A DNA stretch of 64,000 nt. Origin: UBA1858 sp963976865 (GTDB lineage Bacteria > Pseudomonadota > Gammaproteobacteria > UBA4575). Numbering within the stretch: position 1 is the stretch's first letter; each line of letters opens with the position of its first letter. The stretch spans positions 1 to 64,000 of the forward strand of contig CAXBLY010000008.1 in assembly GCA_963976865.1 (NCBI GenBank), in the 5' to 3' direction. Positions 24,823 to 34,309 of this stretch are shown here, piece after piece. The notes beneath the pieces are model-generated. The model had not been told where the DNA came from, did no database searches, and was given only the letters and a program-made list of their open reading frames with translations. The translations under genes and the position numbers were made by a program.

Positions 24823-26262
24823 TTAAACAAGTTTATTTTTCAATAACTCATTAACCTGTTTTGGATTTGCCTTGCCTTTGGTTAGCTGCATTACCTTACC
24901 TACAAAGAAACCAAATACTTTATCTTTGCCCGACAAATACTGCTCTACCTGTTTGGGATTTTCATCGATAACTTTAGCCACGATAGCTTCCAGCTCACCT
25001 ACATCTGATATCTGTTGCAAGCCCTTTTCTTCAATAACCTGATCCGCTGATTTTTCGCTGCTCCATATTTCCTGGAATACCTCTTTCGCGATTTTTCCGG
25101 AAATAGTGTTATCAACAATTCGTACAATTAATTGCGCCAGTCGTTCAGCACTGACCGGGCTTTGCAGAATATCCAGATTATTCTGGTTTAGCGCGCCTGA
25201 TAGCTCACCCAATACCCAGTTGGCAGCCAGTTTTGCCTCGCCATTAACATGTGATACAACCTGCTCAAAATAATCAGCCATACCTCGTGATGCGCTAAGT
25301 TGTTCAGCATCTTCAACGCTTAAACCATATTCACTACTGAAACGTTTTTGTTTCACATCTGGCAATTCCGGCAACTGTGCTTGCAGTTGCGCGAGCAAAT
25401 CTGAATCAAGTTTAACAGGCAGTAAATCAGGATCAGGGAAGTAGCGATAATCATTGGCTTCTTCTTTAGTGCGCATAGTGCGCGTGGAGTCATCATCAGC
25501 ATCATATAAACGAGTCTCCTGCACCACACGACCACCACTTTCAATCACATCAATTTGACGCTCTATTTCATAGTTGATCGCACGTTCTACAAATCTGAAT
25601 GAGTTCAGGTTTTTCGTCTCAGTACGCGTACCTAACTGTGTGTCGCCTTTTCTGCGCACCGAAACATTGGCATCACAGCGGAATGACCCTTCCTGCATAT
25701 TTCCATCACAGATACCCAGATACTGAACAATCGAATGTATTTTTCGCATATAGGCAACGGCTTCTTTTGCTGAACTCATTTCCGGTTCAGACACAATCTC
25801 TATTAACGGTGTGCCCGCCCGGTTTAAATCAATACCCGTCATGCCGTCAAAATCCTCATGCAGAGATTTCCCTGCATCTTCTTCCAAATGCGCACGCGTA
25901 ATACCAACTGTTTTCGTAGACCCATCCTCCAATGCAATCTCCAGCTTACCGTGCTCGACAATTGGAATAGCCAGCTGGCTTATTTGATAGCCCTTTGGGA
26001 GATCAGGGTAGAAATAATTTTTACGGTCAAACACAGAACCATCATTTATGGTGGCACCCACTGCCAGACCAAACATGGCTGCTTTGGTGACAGCTTCTTT
26101 ATTCAGTACAGGCAATACACCTGGCAATCCCAGATCAACTGCACATGCCTGGGTATTTGGCTCGGCGCCATATGCGGTTGCTGCTGATGAAAAAATTTTA
26201 GTTTTGGTATTTAGCTGGGTGTGAATCTCCAGCCCAATGACAACTTCCCATTCCATATTCAT
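24823..26262 (-). CDS. gatB: Asp/Glu-tRNA amidotransferase subunit B
   Basis: About 479 residues. It binds mischarged Glu-tRNA(Gln) or Asp-tRNA(Asn) and carries the kinase/transamidase site. EWEVVIGLEIHTQL, DRKNYFYPDLPKGYQISQ and GSFRCDANVSVR are signature segments, and the C-terminal YqeY-like tail ends PKQVNELL. The likely ATG (26262) is one codon inside a GTG directly after the gatA stop, so the two genes abut. The order gatC-gatA-gatB is the common bacterial operon. Confidence 0.96.
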   Translation of the reverse strand: MNMEWEVVIGLEIHTQLNTKTKIFSSAATAYGAEPNTQACAVDLGLPGVLPVLNKEAVTKAAMFGLAVGATINDGSVFDRKNYFYPDLPKGYQISQLAIPIVEHGKLEIALEDGSTKTVGITRAHLEEDAGKSLHEDFDGMTGIDLNRAGTPLIEIVSEPEMSSAKEAVAYMRKIHSIVQYLGICDGNMQEGSFRCDANVSVRRKGDTQLGTRTETKNLNSFRFVERAINYEIERQIDVIESGGRVVQETRLYDADDDSTRTMRTKEEANDYRYFPDPDLLPVKLDSDLLAQLQAQLPELPDVKQKRFSSEYGLSVEDAEQLSASRGMADYFEQVVSHVNGEAKLAANWVLGELSGALNQNNLDILQSPVSAERLAQLIVRIVDNTISGKIAKEVFQEIWSSEKSADQVIEEKGLQQISDVGELEAIVAKVIDENPKQVEQYLSGKDKVFGFFVGKVMQLTKGKANPKQVNELLKNKLV

Positions 26263-26265
26263 CAC

Positions 26266-27714
26266 CTATTCAAATTGCCCGGGTATTTGCAGATGATGAT
26301 CAGTCTGCTGTTGATACCGATGCCCAAGATTTAACAATGTCTGCTCTTCAAAGTAATTACTCACCAGCTGCATACCCACCGGAAGACTTTGCTGAAAGCC
26401 CACAGGCAAAGAAATACCGGGTAATCCTGCCAGGTTAACACCTATAGTGTAGATATCAGAAAGATACATGGTAATTGGGTCATCTGACTTTTCATTCACT
26501 TTAAATGCTGTGGTTGGTGTCGTGGGACTAAGCACAGCATCAACCTCATTAAATGCAGCCCGGTAGTCATCACTGATTAGTCGACGTATTTTTTGCGCTT
26601 TAAGATAATAAGCATCGTAATAACCGGCCGATAATGCATAAGCTCCCACCATTATGCGGCGCTTTACTTCTTCGCCAAACCCTTCACTACGCGTACGGGA
26701 ATACATATCTTCCAGGTTCACTGGATTCTCACAACGATAGCCATAACGCACGCCGTCAAAGCGTGACAGATTTGATGAGCATTCTGCAGGTGCTATGACA
26801 TAGTAAGCTGCGATTGCCAATTTCGCATTTGGCAAAGAGATTGTTTTTATCTCGCATCCCAGACTCTTAAGCACATCACAGGCCTGATGTATTTTTGCGG
26901 CAATATCCGCATCCAGCCCTTCCTGAAAAAATTCTTCTGGCAAACCTATTCTTAAACCTTTAACTGGTTTATTCAGGTCAGCGACATAGTCTGGCACTGG
27001 ATGATCAACACTGGTTGAGTCATGCTCATCATAACCAGCAATCGCCTGCAGCAGATAAGCACAGTCTTCAGAACTAACCCCAAACGGACCGCCTTGATCC
27101 AGACTGGATGCATAAGCAATCATTCCAAAACGTGAGACTCTGCCGTAGGTAGGTTTCAAACCTGTTATTCCACATAAGGCTGCGGGCTGTCTTATTGAGC
27201 CTCCCGTATCTGTACCCATGCTGACCGGCACCAGCCTTGCGGCTACTGCAGCAGCTGAACCACCTGATGATCCACCCGGGACACGTTCTGTGTCCCAGGG
27301 ATTTTTTACTGCACCGTAATAACTGGACTCAGAAGATGAACCCATTGCGAATTCATCCATGTTTGTTTTACCCAGCGATACGGCGCCCGCCTGATTTAAC
27401 TTTGTTACTACAGTGGCATCATAGGGTGCGATAAAATTATCCAGCATGCGGGAACCGCAGCTTGTCCTGATTCCATCTGTACAAAAGATATCTTTCAGCG
27501 CCATGGGGATACCATTTAATATTCCACCTTGCGCGCCGCGTGCATCTGCCTGCCGGGCATTTTCTATTGCCAGCTCTGGCGTAAAGGTAACAAATGAATT
27601 TAATTGCCCGTCAAACGCCTCGATACGCTGAATATAATGATTGACCAGTTCTTCGCTGCTAAACTCCCTGGCAGCAAGCGCTTTCGCTTGTTGTGCGATC
27701 GTTAACTTATGCAT
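26266..27714 (-). CDS. gatA: Asp/Glu-tRNA amidotransferase subunit A
   Basis: A 482-residue amidase that liberates ammonia from glutamine for GatB. The Ser-cisSer-Lys triad is complete: Lys74 in ALKDIF, Ser149 in PGGSSGGSAA and Ser173 in DTGGSIRQPA. It lies 38 bases after gatC. Its presence implies indirect synthesis of Gln-tRNA and/or Asn-tRNA in this organism. Confidence 0.97.
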   Translation of the reverse strand: MHKLTIAQQAKALAAREFSSEELVNHYIQRIEAFDGQLNSFVTFTPELAIENARQADARGAQGGILNGIPMALKDIFCTDGIRTSCGSRMLDNFIAPYDATVVTKLNQAGAVSLGKTNMDEFAMGSSSESSYYGAVKNPWDTERVPGGSSGGSAAAVAARLVPVSMGTDTGGSIRQPAALCGITGLKPTYGRVSRFGMIAYASSLDQGGPFGVSSEDCAYLLQAIAGYDEHDSTSVDHPVPDYVADLNKPVKGLRIGLPEEFFQEGLDADIAAKIHQACDVLKSLGCEIKTISLPNAKLAIAAYYVIAPAECSSNLSRFDGVRYGYRCENPVNLEDMYSRTRSEGFGEEVKRRIMVGAYALSAGYYDAYYLKAQKIRRLISDDYRAAFNEVDAVLSPTTPTTAFKVNEKSDDPITMYLSDIYTIGVNLAGLPGISLPVGFQQSLPVGMQLVSNYFEEQTLLNLGHRYQQQTDHHLQIPGQFE

Positions 27715-27752
27715 AAATAATAAATAGGTTGCGTGTTGCTAACACGTGATGT

Positions 27753-28040
27753 TTATTCAATAACTTTAGGAACAAGGTACAACCCGTCCTGGGTTGCCGG
27801 CGCAATCTTCTGAAACTTTTCGCGTTGATTGGTTTCAGTGATTTCATCTGCTCGAAGTGATTGCATCATATCTTGCGGATGCGCCATCGGCTCAATATTA
27901 TCCACATCAGCCTGATTCATCTGCTCGACAAATTCCAGTATGCGAGAAAGATCCTGTTTGTAGTGATCAAGCTCATTTTCTTTGATTTGCAATTTTGCCA
28001 GCTTGGCAATATCGCGAACATCTTCCGTTGAAAGTGCCAT
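27753..28040 (-). CDS. gatC: Asp/Glu-tRNA amidotransferase subunit C
   Basis: A 95-residue small subunit that wraps around GatA and stabilises the GatAB interface. Family features are the N-terminal VRDIAKLAKLQIKENELDHY helix and the LRADEI segment near residue 65, followed by a C-terminal AP-x-x-QDGLYLVPKVIE stretch. It is first in gatCAB and divergent from mreB across 114 bases. Confidence 0.95.
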   Translation of the reverse strand: MALSTEDVRDIAKLAKLQIKENELDHYKQDLSRILEFVEQMNQADVDNIEPMAHPQDMMQSLRADEITETNQREKFQKIAPATQDGLYLVPKVIE

Positions 28041-28154
28041 AAATTGCTCCTAGATAAGGTACGAAAGGTACCATATATAACGTCTTGCCCAAACCCATAC
28101 CCGCTGTTAGAGTATCGTTTCTATTCCAATGATCATTAAACACATTTCTCCCCC

Positions 28155-29198
28155 ATGTTTGGACGAATTCTAGGATTATTTTCTAACGACCTTTCTATCG
28201 ATCTCGGTACAGCCAATACCCTTATTTACGTCAAAGACAAAGGGATTGTCCTCAACGAACCTTCAGTCGTTGCCATTCGAAATGACCCGAATACCGGCGT
28301 ACGCTCCATAGAAGCGGTAGGGACTGCCGCCAAAAGAATGCTAGGTCGAACACCCACTAATATTGAAGCCATTCGCCCAATGAAAGACGGCGTGATTGCA
28401 GACTTCACTACTACAGAGCGTATGCTGCAGCATTTTATCCGCGCCGTGCACAAAAATATGATTCTGCGCCCCAGTCCGCGTGTTCTGGTCTGCGTGCCTT
28501 GTGGCGCCACCCAGGTGGAACGACGTGCAATAAGAGAATCTGCGGATGGCGCAGGTGCTCGAAAAACATACTTGATTGAAGAACCTATTGCTGCAGCCAT
28601 CGGCGCTGGATTGCCTATCGATGAACCACGTGGATCCATGATTCTCGATATCGGTGGCGGCACCTCGGAAGTGGCTGTTTTATCACTTAACGGAATAGTT
28701 TATTCAGCCTCTGTACGAATTGGTGGCGATAAATTCGACGATGCGATTATCAGCTATGTTCGTCGAAATTATGGCGTATTGATTGGCGAATCCACTGCTG
28801 AGCGTGTAAAACAGGAAATCGGTACCGCTTACCCGGGCAAGGACATGCTGGAAATCGAAGTCAAGGGAAGAAATCTTTCTGAAGGCGTACCCAAAAGTTT
28901 TTCTCTCAATAGCAACGAAATCCTGGAAGCACTACAGGAACCGCTATACGGAATTGTCAGCGCAGTCAAAACAGCTTTGGAACAAACGCCACCGGAATTA
29001 GGCGCAGATGTTGCAGAGCGTGGTATTGTACTTACTGGCGGCGGCGCATTATTACGCGATCTCGATCGTCTGATTATGGAAGAAACAGGCATTCCTGTGA
29101 TTGTTGCTGATGACCCGTTAACCTCAGTCGCACGGGGTGGTGGCAAAGTACTTGAAATGCTTGACGAGTTTGGCAGCGACTTGCTGACTGGAGATTAA
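28155..29198 (+). CDS. mreB: Rod-shape-determining actin MreB
   Basis: A 347-residue bacterial actin that forms membrane-bound filaments guiding lateral wall synthesis. The N-terminal MFGRILGLFSNDLSIDLGTANTL contains the amphipathic membrane-targeting helix and phosphate-1 loop. LDIGGGTSEVAVLS is phosphate-2 and GIVLTGGGALLRDLD is the adenosine motif. The mreBCD order is intact. Confidence 0.98.
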   Translation: MFGRILGLFSNDLSIDLGTANTLIYVKDKGIVLNEPSVVAIRNDPNTGVRSIEAVGTAAKRMLGRTPTNIEAIRPMKDGVIADFTTTERMLQHFIRAVHKNMILRPSPRVLVCVPCGATQVERRAIRESADGAGARKTYLIEEPIAAAIGAGLPIDEPRGSMILDIGGGTSEVAVLSLNGIVYSASVRIGGDKFDDAIISYVRRNYGVLIGESTAERVKQEIGTAYPGKDMLEIEVKGRNLSEGVPKSFSLNSNEILEALQEPLYGIVSAVKTALEQTPPELGADVAERGIVLTGGGALLRDLDRLIMEETGIPVIVADDPLTSVARGGGKVLEMLDEFGSDLLTGD

Positions 29199-29236
29199 GC
29201 AGTTAGTCATTCACGTTTGATGTACGGAGGATCACT

Positions 29237-30154
29237 ATAAAACCTCTATTTACATTTGATGCATCTGCGTCATCCAGGCTGCTAATTTTGGTAATTGTCT
29301 CTGTCGTCATTATGACAGTCGATCATCGTTACCGGCATCTGCAGATTGTTCGTTCCTCACTTGCAACCGCTACCTACCCTCTCCAGTACCTAGCCCATTT
29401 ACCTTCAGCCATTAGCGAATTAGTCAGCGAAAACCTGGCAGCACGTACCGAGTTGCTGACTGATAATGAAAACCTGCGCGAGCAGGCACTTTTCAACCAG
29501 GCAAAATTACAGCGTCTGGCACTACTCGAGCAGGAAAATGCACGTCTGAGAGAATTGCTCGGCTCACCCATTCAGACATCAAACGAACAAGTATTAATTG
29601 CAGAAATTTTGTCTGTTGACCTTCATCCGTTCAGACAGTTAATAACCATCAACAAGGGTAGTCGACAAGGTGTATTTGATGGCCAGCCACTTGTGGCCGC
29701 AAAAGGCATTATTGGACAAGTAGTTGAAGTCTATCCCATGCATTCAACAGCGTTACTGATATCGGACCCTAATCATGCATTGCTGGCTGAAAGTAATCGA
29801 ACAAATCTGCGTGCACTGCTTGTCGGAAGCGGCAAAACCGACCGTGTAGAATTAAAAAACGTATCCTCATCAGCAGACATACGCATTGGCGATTTACTTC
29901 ATACATCAGGACTGGACGGACGATACCCACCCAACTATCCGATTGCCGAAGTCACTTCTATAAATAACTTGCCTGGCGCCGCTTTTTTGCATGTAGAAGC
30001 GCGTCCTTTAGCAGACCTTGACACTATTCGTGAAGTATTACTCTTGTGGACAAATCCTGCTGAAGACGACAAGTTAAACCCGGAAAGTCATGGTAGTAGC
30101 AAAGCGGAGAATGCCAGCCCCGATAGCCCCGCTGTAGAACAGGCTACTCCATAA
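29237..30154 (+). CDS. mreC: Rod-shape-determining protein MreC, apparent AUA start
   Basis: A periplasmic scaffold of the elongasome with a single N-terminal membrane helix, a coiled coil (about residues 65-105) and a beta-rich domain. Conventional start choice gives TTG at 29288, which begins inside the membrane helix. The frame continues upstream through KPLFTFDASASSRLLIL, matching the usual MreC N-terminus (MKPIF in E. coli), to an ATA codon at 29237 placed six bases after GGAGG. No ATG, GTG or TTG occurs in between in that frame. I therefore place the start at ATA, giving 305 residues. A sequencing error (ATG to ATA) is the alternative. The C-terminal tail is polar and Pro/Ser-rich. Confidence 0.85.
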   Translation: MKPLFTFDASASSRLLILVIVSVVIMTVDHRYRHLQIVRSSLATATYPLQYLAHLPSAISELVSENLAARTELLTDNENLREQALFNQAKLQRLALLEQENARLRELLGSPIQTSNEQVLIAEILSVDLHPFRQLITINKGSRQGVFDGQPLVAAKGIIGQVVEVYPMHSTALLISDPNHALLAESNRTNLRALLVGSGKTDRVELKNVSSSADIRIGDLLHTSGLDGRYPPNYPIAEVTSINNLPGAAFLHVEARPLADLDTIREVLLLWTNPAEDDKLNPESHGSSKAENASPDSPAVEQATP

Positions 30155-30155
30155 T

Positions 30156-30641
30156 ATGCGCAGAACTACTCGAACATATTATGTATTGATTGGCTCATTT
30201 ATTATCGCCACCTTACTCACTATTATGCCTATTCCAGTCTGGGCAGAACCATTTCGTCCTGAATGGATACTTTTACTGGTTATCTACTGGAGTATGACGA
30301 CACCCCGGTGGATTGGGGTTGGATCAGCATGGGGACTCGGGTTAATTGTTGATGTATTGCGTGGTGCATTGCTGGCACAGCATGCACTGGGTTTCGCACT
30401 CACTGCTTTTATTAGCATTCGATTTCATCAACGTGTACGAATCTATCCTTTACATCAGCAGGCATTATTCATTGCCATGATCTTACTTCCTCATATGAGT
30501 GTTTCACTATGGGTTTATGGCGTACTGGGACAGGACCCCGAATCATGGACATACTGGTCGCCAGCATTAACCAGCGCCGTCGCCTGGCCATGGATATATA
30601 TTGTTATGCGTGCAGTGCGAAGAACAACTGATCTGGATTAG
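30156..30641 (+). CDS. mreD: Rod-shape-determining membrane protein MreD
   Basis: A 161-residue inner-membrane protein with about five hydrophobic helices. FRPEWILLLVIYWSM and GLGLIVDVLRGALLAQHAL are MreD hallmarks. It partners with MreC and RodA/PBP2. It starts 1 base after mreC, consistent with tight coupling. rodA and mrdA do not follow here. Confidence 0.95.
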   Translation: MRRTTRTYYVLIGSFIIATLLTIMPIPVWAEPFRPEWILLLVIYWSMTTPRWIGVGSAWGLGLIVDVLRGALLAQHALGFALTAFISIRFHQRVRIYPLHQQALFIAMILLPHMSVSLWVYGVLGQDPESWTYWSPALTSAVAWPWIYIVMRAVRRTTDLD

Positions 30642-30733
30642 CCTAGCAGCATACTCAAGTACAAATAACTTTCATGATTTAAATTAACAACAATCAACCA
30701 CACATTAATCTCGCCATTGTCGAAATAATCCAA

Positions 30734-30824
30734 GTCATTCCCGCGCAAGCGGGAATCCAGCAGCAGAGAAACATATCACCTATAAACAAGCCTTCGCTGG
30801 ATCTCCGATCAAGCCGGAGATGAC
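30734..30824. repeat. REP/MITE-like intergenic inverted-repeat element
   Basis: The 91-base unit begins GTCATTCCCGCGCAAGCGGG and ends in a degenerate inverted copy running CTGGATCTCCG to CCGGAGATGAC. Outer ends GTCAT/ATGAC are complementary, as are the inner CCAGC/GCTGG edges. Each half also folds into its own hairpin (CCCGCGCAAGCGGG; ATCTCCG with CGGAGAT). The first hairpin is the widespread GTCATTCCCGC-type intergenic repeat of proteobacteria. It sits between the ends of mreD and a convergent transporter and may terminate both. Confidence 0.75.
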
Positions 30825-30836
30825 ATTGTGAACTAA

Positions 30837-31787
30837 TTAAGTTTGGCCGTTACCTCTCACTAAATTTGCAACACCCATCATCATCAGCATGACGCCTAAT
30901 ACCAGCCACACACTAAATGGCTCATCCAGTAAATAAATAGCCAGTACAATCGTAAATATTGGCCCCAACATACCAACAATACCTGTTTGTGTAGGGCCAA
31001 TTCGATCCAGTGCTTCTGTCATCATAAAACTTGGAATAACGGTGCTTAAAATCACCAGCATCACTAACCAGAACCAGGCCGCATGACTGATAGACAAGTC
31101 CTGAATATCGAGCATCAAAACACCATGAAACAAACCAAAAATGCACGAAGAAATCATCGCTATGCAAGTAAACAACTGGGAACCCAATTGCTTAATATAA
31201 CGCTTACTGAATAACACATAGAATGCAAAGCTTAATGCAGCACCCAGCACCATGAATGTACCTTCAATTACACCTTCACCCATCAGATTTAGCTCATGCC
31301 CCATAACGACATATAAGCCTGTATAGGTGACAATTAATGAAACAATAATTCTTCGTGTAATATTTTCATTAAAGAAAAAATAACCCAGCAGCGCCACCAT
31401 GAATGGATATGTAAATAAACTTAAGCGTTCCAGTTGCGCACTGATTAGCTCCAAACCCATCAAATCGAGTAACGACGCCAGGTAGTAACCAAAAAATCCC
31501 AGTACAAAAATTGTCAGCAACGTTTTGTTATTTAAATTTGTACCGGATGACTTTCCAGACAGAGACCAAACGAGCATTCCAATATAAACAGGCAACGACA
31601 AAGCCATACGCATCACTAACACCTCATCTGCATCCATATTTTCCGCATAGAGGAATTTAATAAAGATAGACTTTAACGAAAACAATAATGTTCCAAACCC
31701 GGCCAATGCAAAGCCAAGCGATATATTTTTTTCTGGAATAGTTTTCAATTGAATCGCCGATGACTGCCACTTAGCAGCCACCCACAT
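30837..31787 (-). CDS. EamA-family (DMT) transporter
   Basis: A 316-residue inner-membrane protein with ten hydrophobic segments in two five-helix EamA halves. The halves are recognisable from FALAGFGTLLFSLKSIFIKFLY and from GTFMVLGAALSFAFYVLFSKR. The ends of each half carry the Glu-containing loop (FFFNENITRR; YLLDEPFSVW) typical of the family. Members export or import small metabolites; the substrate cannot be predicted. It is a single gene. Confidence 0.88.
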   Translation of the reverse strand: MWVAAKWQSSAIQLKTIPEKNISLGFALAGFGTLLFSLKSIFIKFLYAENMDADEVLVMRMALSLPVYIGMLVWSLSGKSSGTNLNNKTLLTIFVLGFFGYYLASLLDLMGLELISAQLERLSLFTYPFMVALLGYFFFNENITRRIIVSLIVTYTGLYVVMGHELNLMGEGVIEGTFMVLGAALSFAFYVLFSKRYIKQLGSQLFTCIAMISSCIFGLFHGVLMLDIQDLSISHAAWFWLVMLVILSTVIPSFMMTEALDRIGPTQTGIVGMLGPIFTIVLAIYLLDEPFSVWLVLGVMLMMMGVANLVRGNGQT

Positions 31788-31860
31788 AAAATCCAGGCTA
31801 GATCAGCTTCACCCCTGAAGACACAGGATAAAACTCTATCGAAGGTGTGAATGATATTAC

Positions 31861-33288
31861 CTATAAAGACTTGCCCGATGGATTAGTATATTGATCATTA
31901 AGTTTCTGAACAAAGCCATCGGCAGAATCGCGCAGATCACTAATTTTCTTGATTGCTTTTTGATCCCACCCTACTAATCGTCCAAACAATACACTTTTAA
32001 ACCAGCGTGTATTCTTAAGAAATGCAGCTCGCAAATTGCCATAATGACCATCTGCTGACAAACCACGCGCATACCATTTAGCCACTGTGCTTCTTATAAT
32101 AAAATGGACCAGGACAAATCCCGCGACTGCAATAGCCAGCGTCGCACTGGACATCATCTTGCCATAACCACTTTCTGCCAATCCAGGAACAACAAAATTA
32201 AAACCTTGCCAGTAACCATTTGAAAGGGTGTATGACAGGAAGAAAACAAATAACGGAATGAGTACAATCGCATCCGTAATCAGCACACGTTTTTTCCATA
32301 CACTAACCGCAGTCTGTAATTCAGGAACAACTTCTTTTTCAATACGATTTGAAATACTCTCAAGCGCACCAATAATTCTATATGCACGCTCAACACTCAC
32401 CTGCGCGATACGTTTTGTGATTTCATGCAAATCAGCATCACGTTTCTTTTTATATCTCATTTCCAGATTCGGATCTTCGATATTAACGGATGCATCTTCG
32501 TTATATAGTGTGTGGAAACTTCCACTAACCAATCCGCCCTGGGCAATAGCACGCTGCCATGCAGCCACGACGTCTTCCAGATTATCTTCAGCCGCCGTGG
32601 TATCGATCTGGTTCAGTATAAACATGATCTTGTTGGCATCTTTACGACGTACTGTCCCTGCCACCAAATGCTCAAGTGTATCTCTCATTGCACCTGGTTC
32701 CGGATGTCTGGCATCAAAGAAAACCAGCACCAGGTCTGATAAATTAATAATATGATCCGTGATACGCAGGGTAGAGTCACGCTGCGAGTCTGCATCGAAT
32801 CCTGGTGAATCTATTAATATCTTTCCTCGCATGACATCAGTAGGACAGGTTTTCAACTGCAGGTAAGTGTCAATTCTTGCACCTTCACCTTCTGCCACTT
32901 TATCTATCGCTTCGCTCATTTGATAAAACGGGAAGCGCGGATCGGCATCCAGCGCTATTCCTGGCAATACACGCACTGTTTCATCACTACTGAAACACAG
33001 CACAGTAAACTTGTCATCGACTGCCTGATTACCGGTTTTTTGAATTGTGTCGCCTACATACTGATTGATAAAACTGGATTTACCTGCCGAGAATGTTCCC
33101 AGTATTGAAATAAGCGGCCACCATGAGATTTCAGTCGTATATGAATCACGTGCGTTTAACACACCTAGTGCCAGACCTACCTTATCCAGCTCAACAAACT
33201 TATCCACCACAGAGACCAGTAACGGATTCTCTTGTTCTAAATGTTTCTGCAGGCTTTTTACTCGATCAGTCGTGATTTTATCTTGCAT
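31861..33288 (-). CDS. Dynamin-like membrane GTPase
   Basis: A 475-residue protein with a large-GTPase domain: G1 GTFSAGKSS (about 64-72), G3 IDSPGFDADS (about 167), and G4 NQID. Two hydrophobic helices follow (ITDAIVLIPLFVFFLSYTL and ATLAIAVAGFVLVHFII), then a basic C-terminal part. The layout resembles bacterial dynamin-related or YcjX/DUF-type GTPases that act on the inner membrane. Whether it remodels membranes is unknown. It lies 10 bases downstream of the chaN-like gene on the same strand and is probably co-transcribed. Confidence 0.8.
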   Translation of the reverse strand: MQDKITTDRVKSLQKHLEQENPLLVSVVDKFVELDKVGLALGVLNARDSYTTEISWWPLISILGTFSAGKSSFINQYVGDTIQKTGNQAVDDKFTVLCFSSDETVRVLPGIALDADPRFPFYQMSEAIDKVAEGEGARIDTYLQLKTCPTDVMRGKILIDSPGFDADSQRDSTLRITDHIINLSDLVLVFFDARHPEPGAMRDTLEHLVAGTVRRKDANKIMFILNQIDTTAAEDNLEDVVAAWQRAIAQGGLVSGSFHTLYNEDASVNIEDPNLEMRYKKKRDADLHEITKRIAQVSVERAYRIIGALESISNRIEKEVVPELQTAVSVWKKRVLITDAIVLIPLFVFFLSYTLSNGYWQGFNFVVPGLAESGYGKMMSSATLAIAVAGFVLVHFIIRSTVAKWYARGLSADGHYGNLRAAFLKNTRWFKSVLFGRLVGWDQKAIKKISDLRDSADGFVQKLNDQYTNPSGKSL

Positions 33289-33298
33289 GTCAGTGTAT

Positions 33299-34279
33299 CT
33301 ATCTAGTTAACTTCTTCATTTTATTTAATTGTTCGGCAAACTCAATGCACGGGTCCTGATTGCGTTCACTGGGTGTGAAATAGAGGTAATCAAACTGCCT
33401 GATTAATTCAGCATGATCAAGATATTCCTCGACGCTCAGTTTATCGGGATCTACGTTCACAAAAGCGATACTGACAGATTTTCTCCCCAAGCGCTGCAAG
33501 TGTACAGGCACACCGATATCTTTGCGAACATGAACTGCACCTGCAATCAGAGCCACTTTATGGGTATTTCCAATATTGGCCATTGACAGTGCAAATGAAG
33601 CATCTTTAGCCACTTGAATACGCACCAATGGATCTGTTCGCTCAAGTGGCAAATAGCCGCAGTGAGCATCAAAAATGAGTTGTTTAATCGTAGTTTGCTG
33701 ATGCATTGAAAGCGAGTCACACACCTCCAATGAAACTTTCCCCCGCGCTAACAGACATTTTTCAGCAGAGGCATATTCATCCAGCTGATCCCGGGTAAGA
33801 TTTGCTCCTACGATAGGCAGTTGATGATTAACCTGAACCTCTAAAACGGGTTTATATATCTCCCAATCCCATTGCCCCGATACCTCTTCAAGCTTATGAT
33901 GCAGCGCAGCCAGTGTATGCCGCTCCATGTATTCAGACTGAAGTTCAACCCACTCGTCATATGCCAGCATCTCGAGTACCAGCGCTGTTGGCTGTTTATT
34001 CGAAAGCCATTTTTCGATTATTTTAGCCTGACCGAGATGGTGATCGGGATTGGAATGCGTTTCACCCAACAATATGAGATGTTCGTGTTTAATACTTTCA
34101 TCCAGCTGTTGTGGCGAAATCCATGTTTTGTTGTGAGTAGAAAAAACTTTCCCAGCAAAAGGATGATCTCGATAGTATAGTGAACGCCAGTCTGTATTCG
34201 TTTGCGATGAGACACTGCACGCTGTCAGCATTAGCAACAGCAAAATCCCGCTATAATTACTTAACCATGCTAGTTTCAT
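33299..34279 (-). CDS. ChaN-family haem-binding lipoprotein
   Basis: A 326-residue lipoprotein with lipobox LTAC at Cys21. ILLGETHSNPDHH, followed by VLEMLAYDEW, is the ChaN/TIKI-like core, and HKVALIAGAVHVRKDIGVP is the second His-containing motif. Campylobacter ChaN binds haem and helps iron uptake, whereas related TIKI folds are proteases. It faces rnd across 30 bases, so the two start regions share a tiny divergent promoter. Confidence 0.85.
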   Translation of the reverse strand: MKLAWLSNYSGILLLLMLTACSVSSQTNTDWRSLYYRDHPFAGKVFSTHNKTWISPQQLDESIKHEHLILLGETHSNPDHHLGQAKIIEKWLSNKQPTALVLEMLAYDEWVELQSEYMERHTLAALHHKLEEVSGQWDWEIYKPVLEVQVNHQLPIVGANLTRDQLDEYASAEKCLLARGKVSLEVCDSLSMHQQTTIKQLIFDAHCGYLPLERTDPLVRIQVAKDASFALSMANIGNTHKVALIAGAVHVRKDIGVPVHLQRLGRKSVSIAFVNVDPDKLSVEEYLDHAELIRQFDYLYFTPSERNQDPCIEFAEQLNKMKKLTR

Positions 34280-34309
34280 TATTCTTACTCAAATAAAATC
34301 ATAACCATA

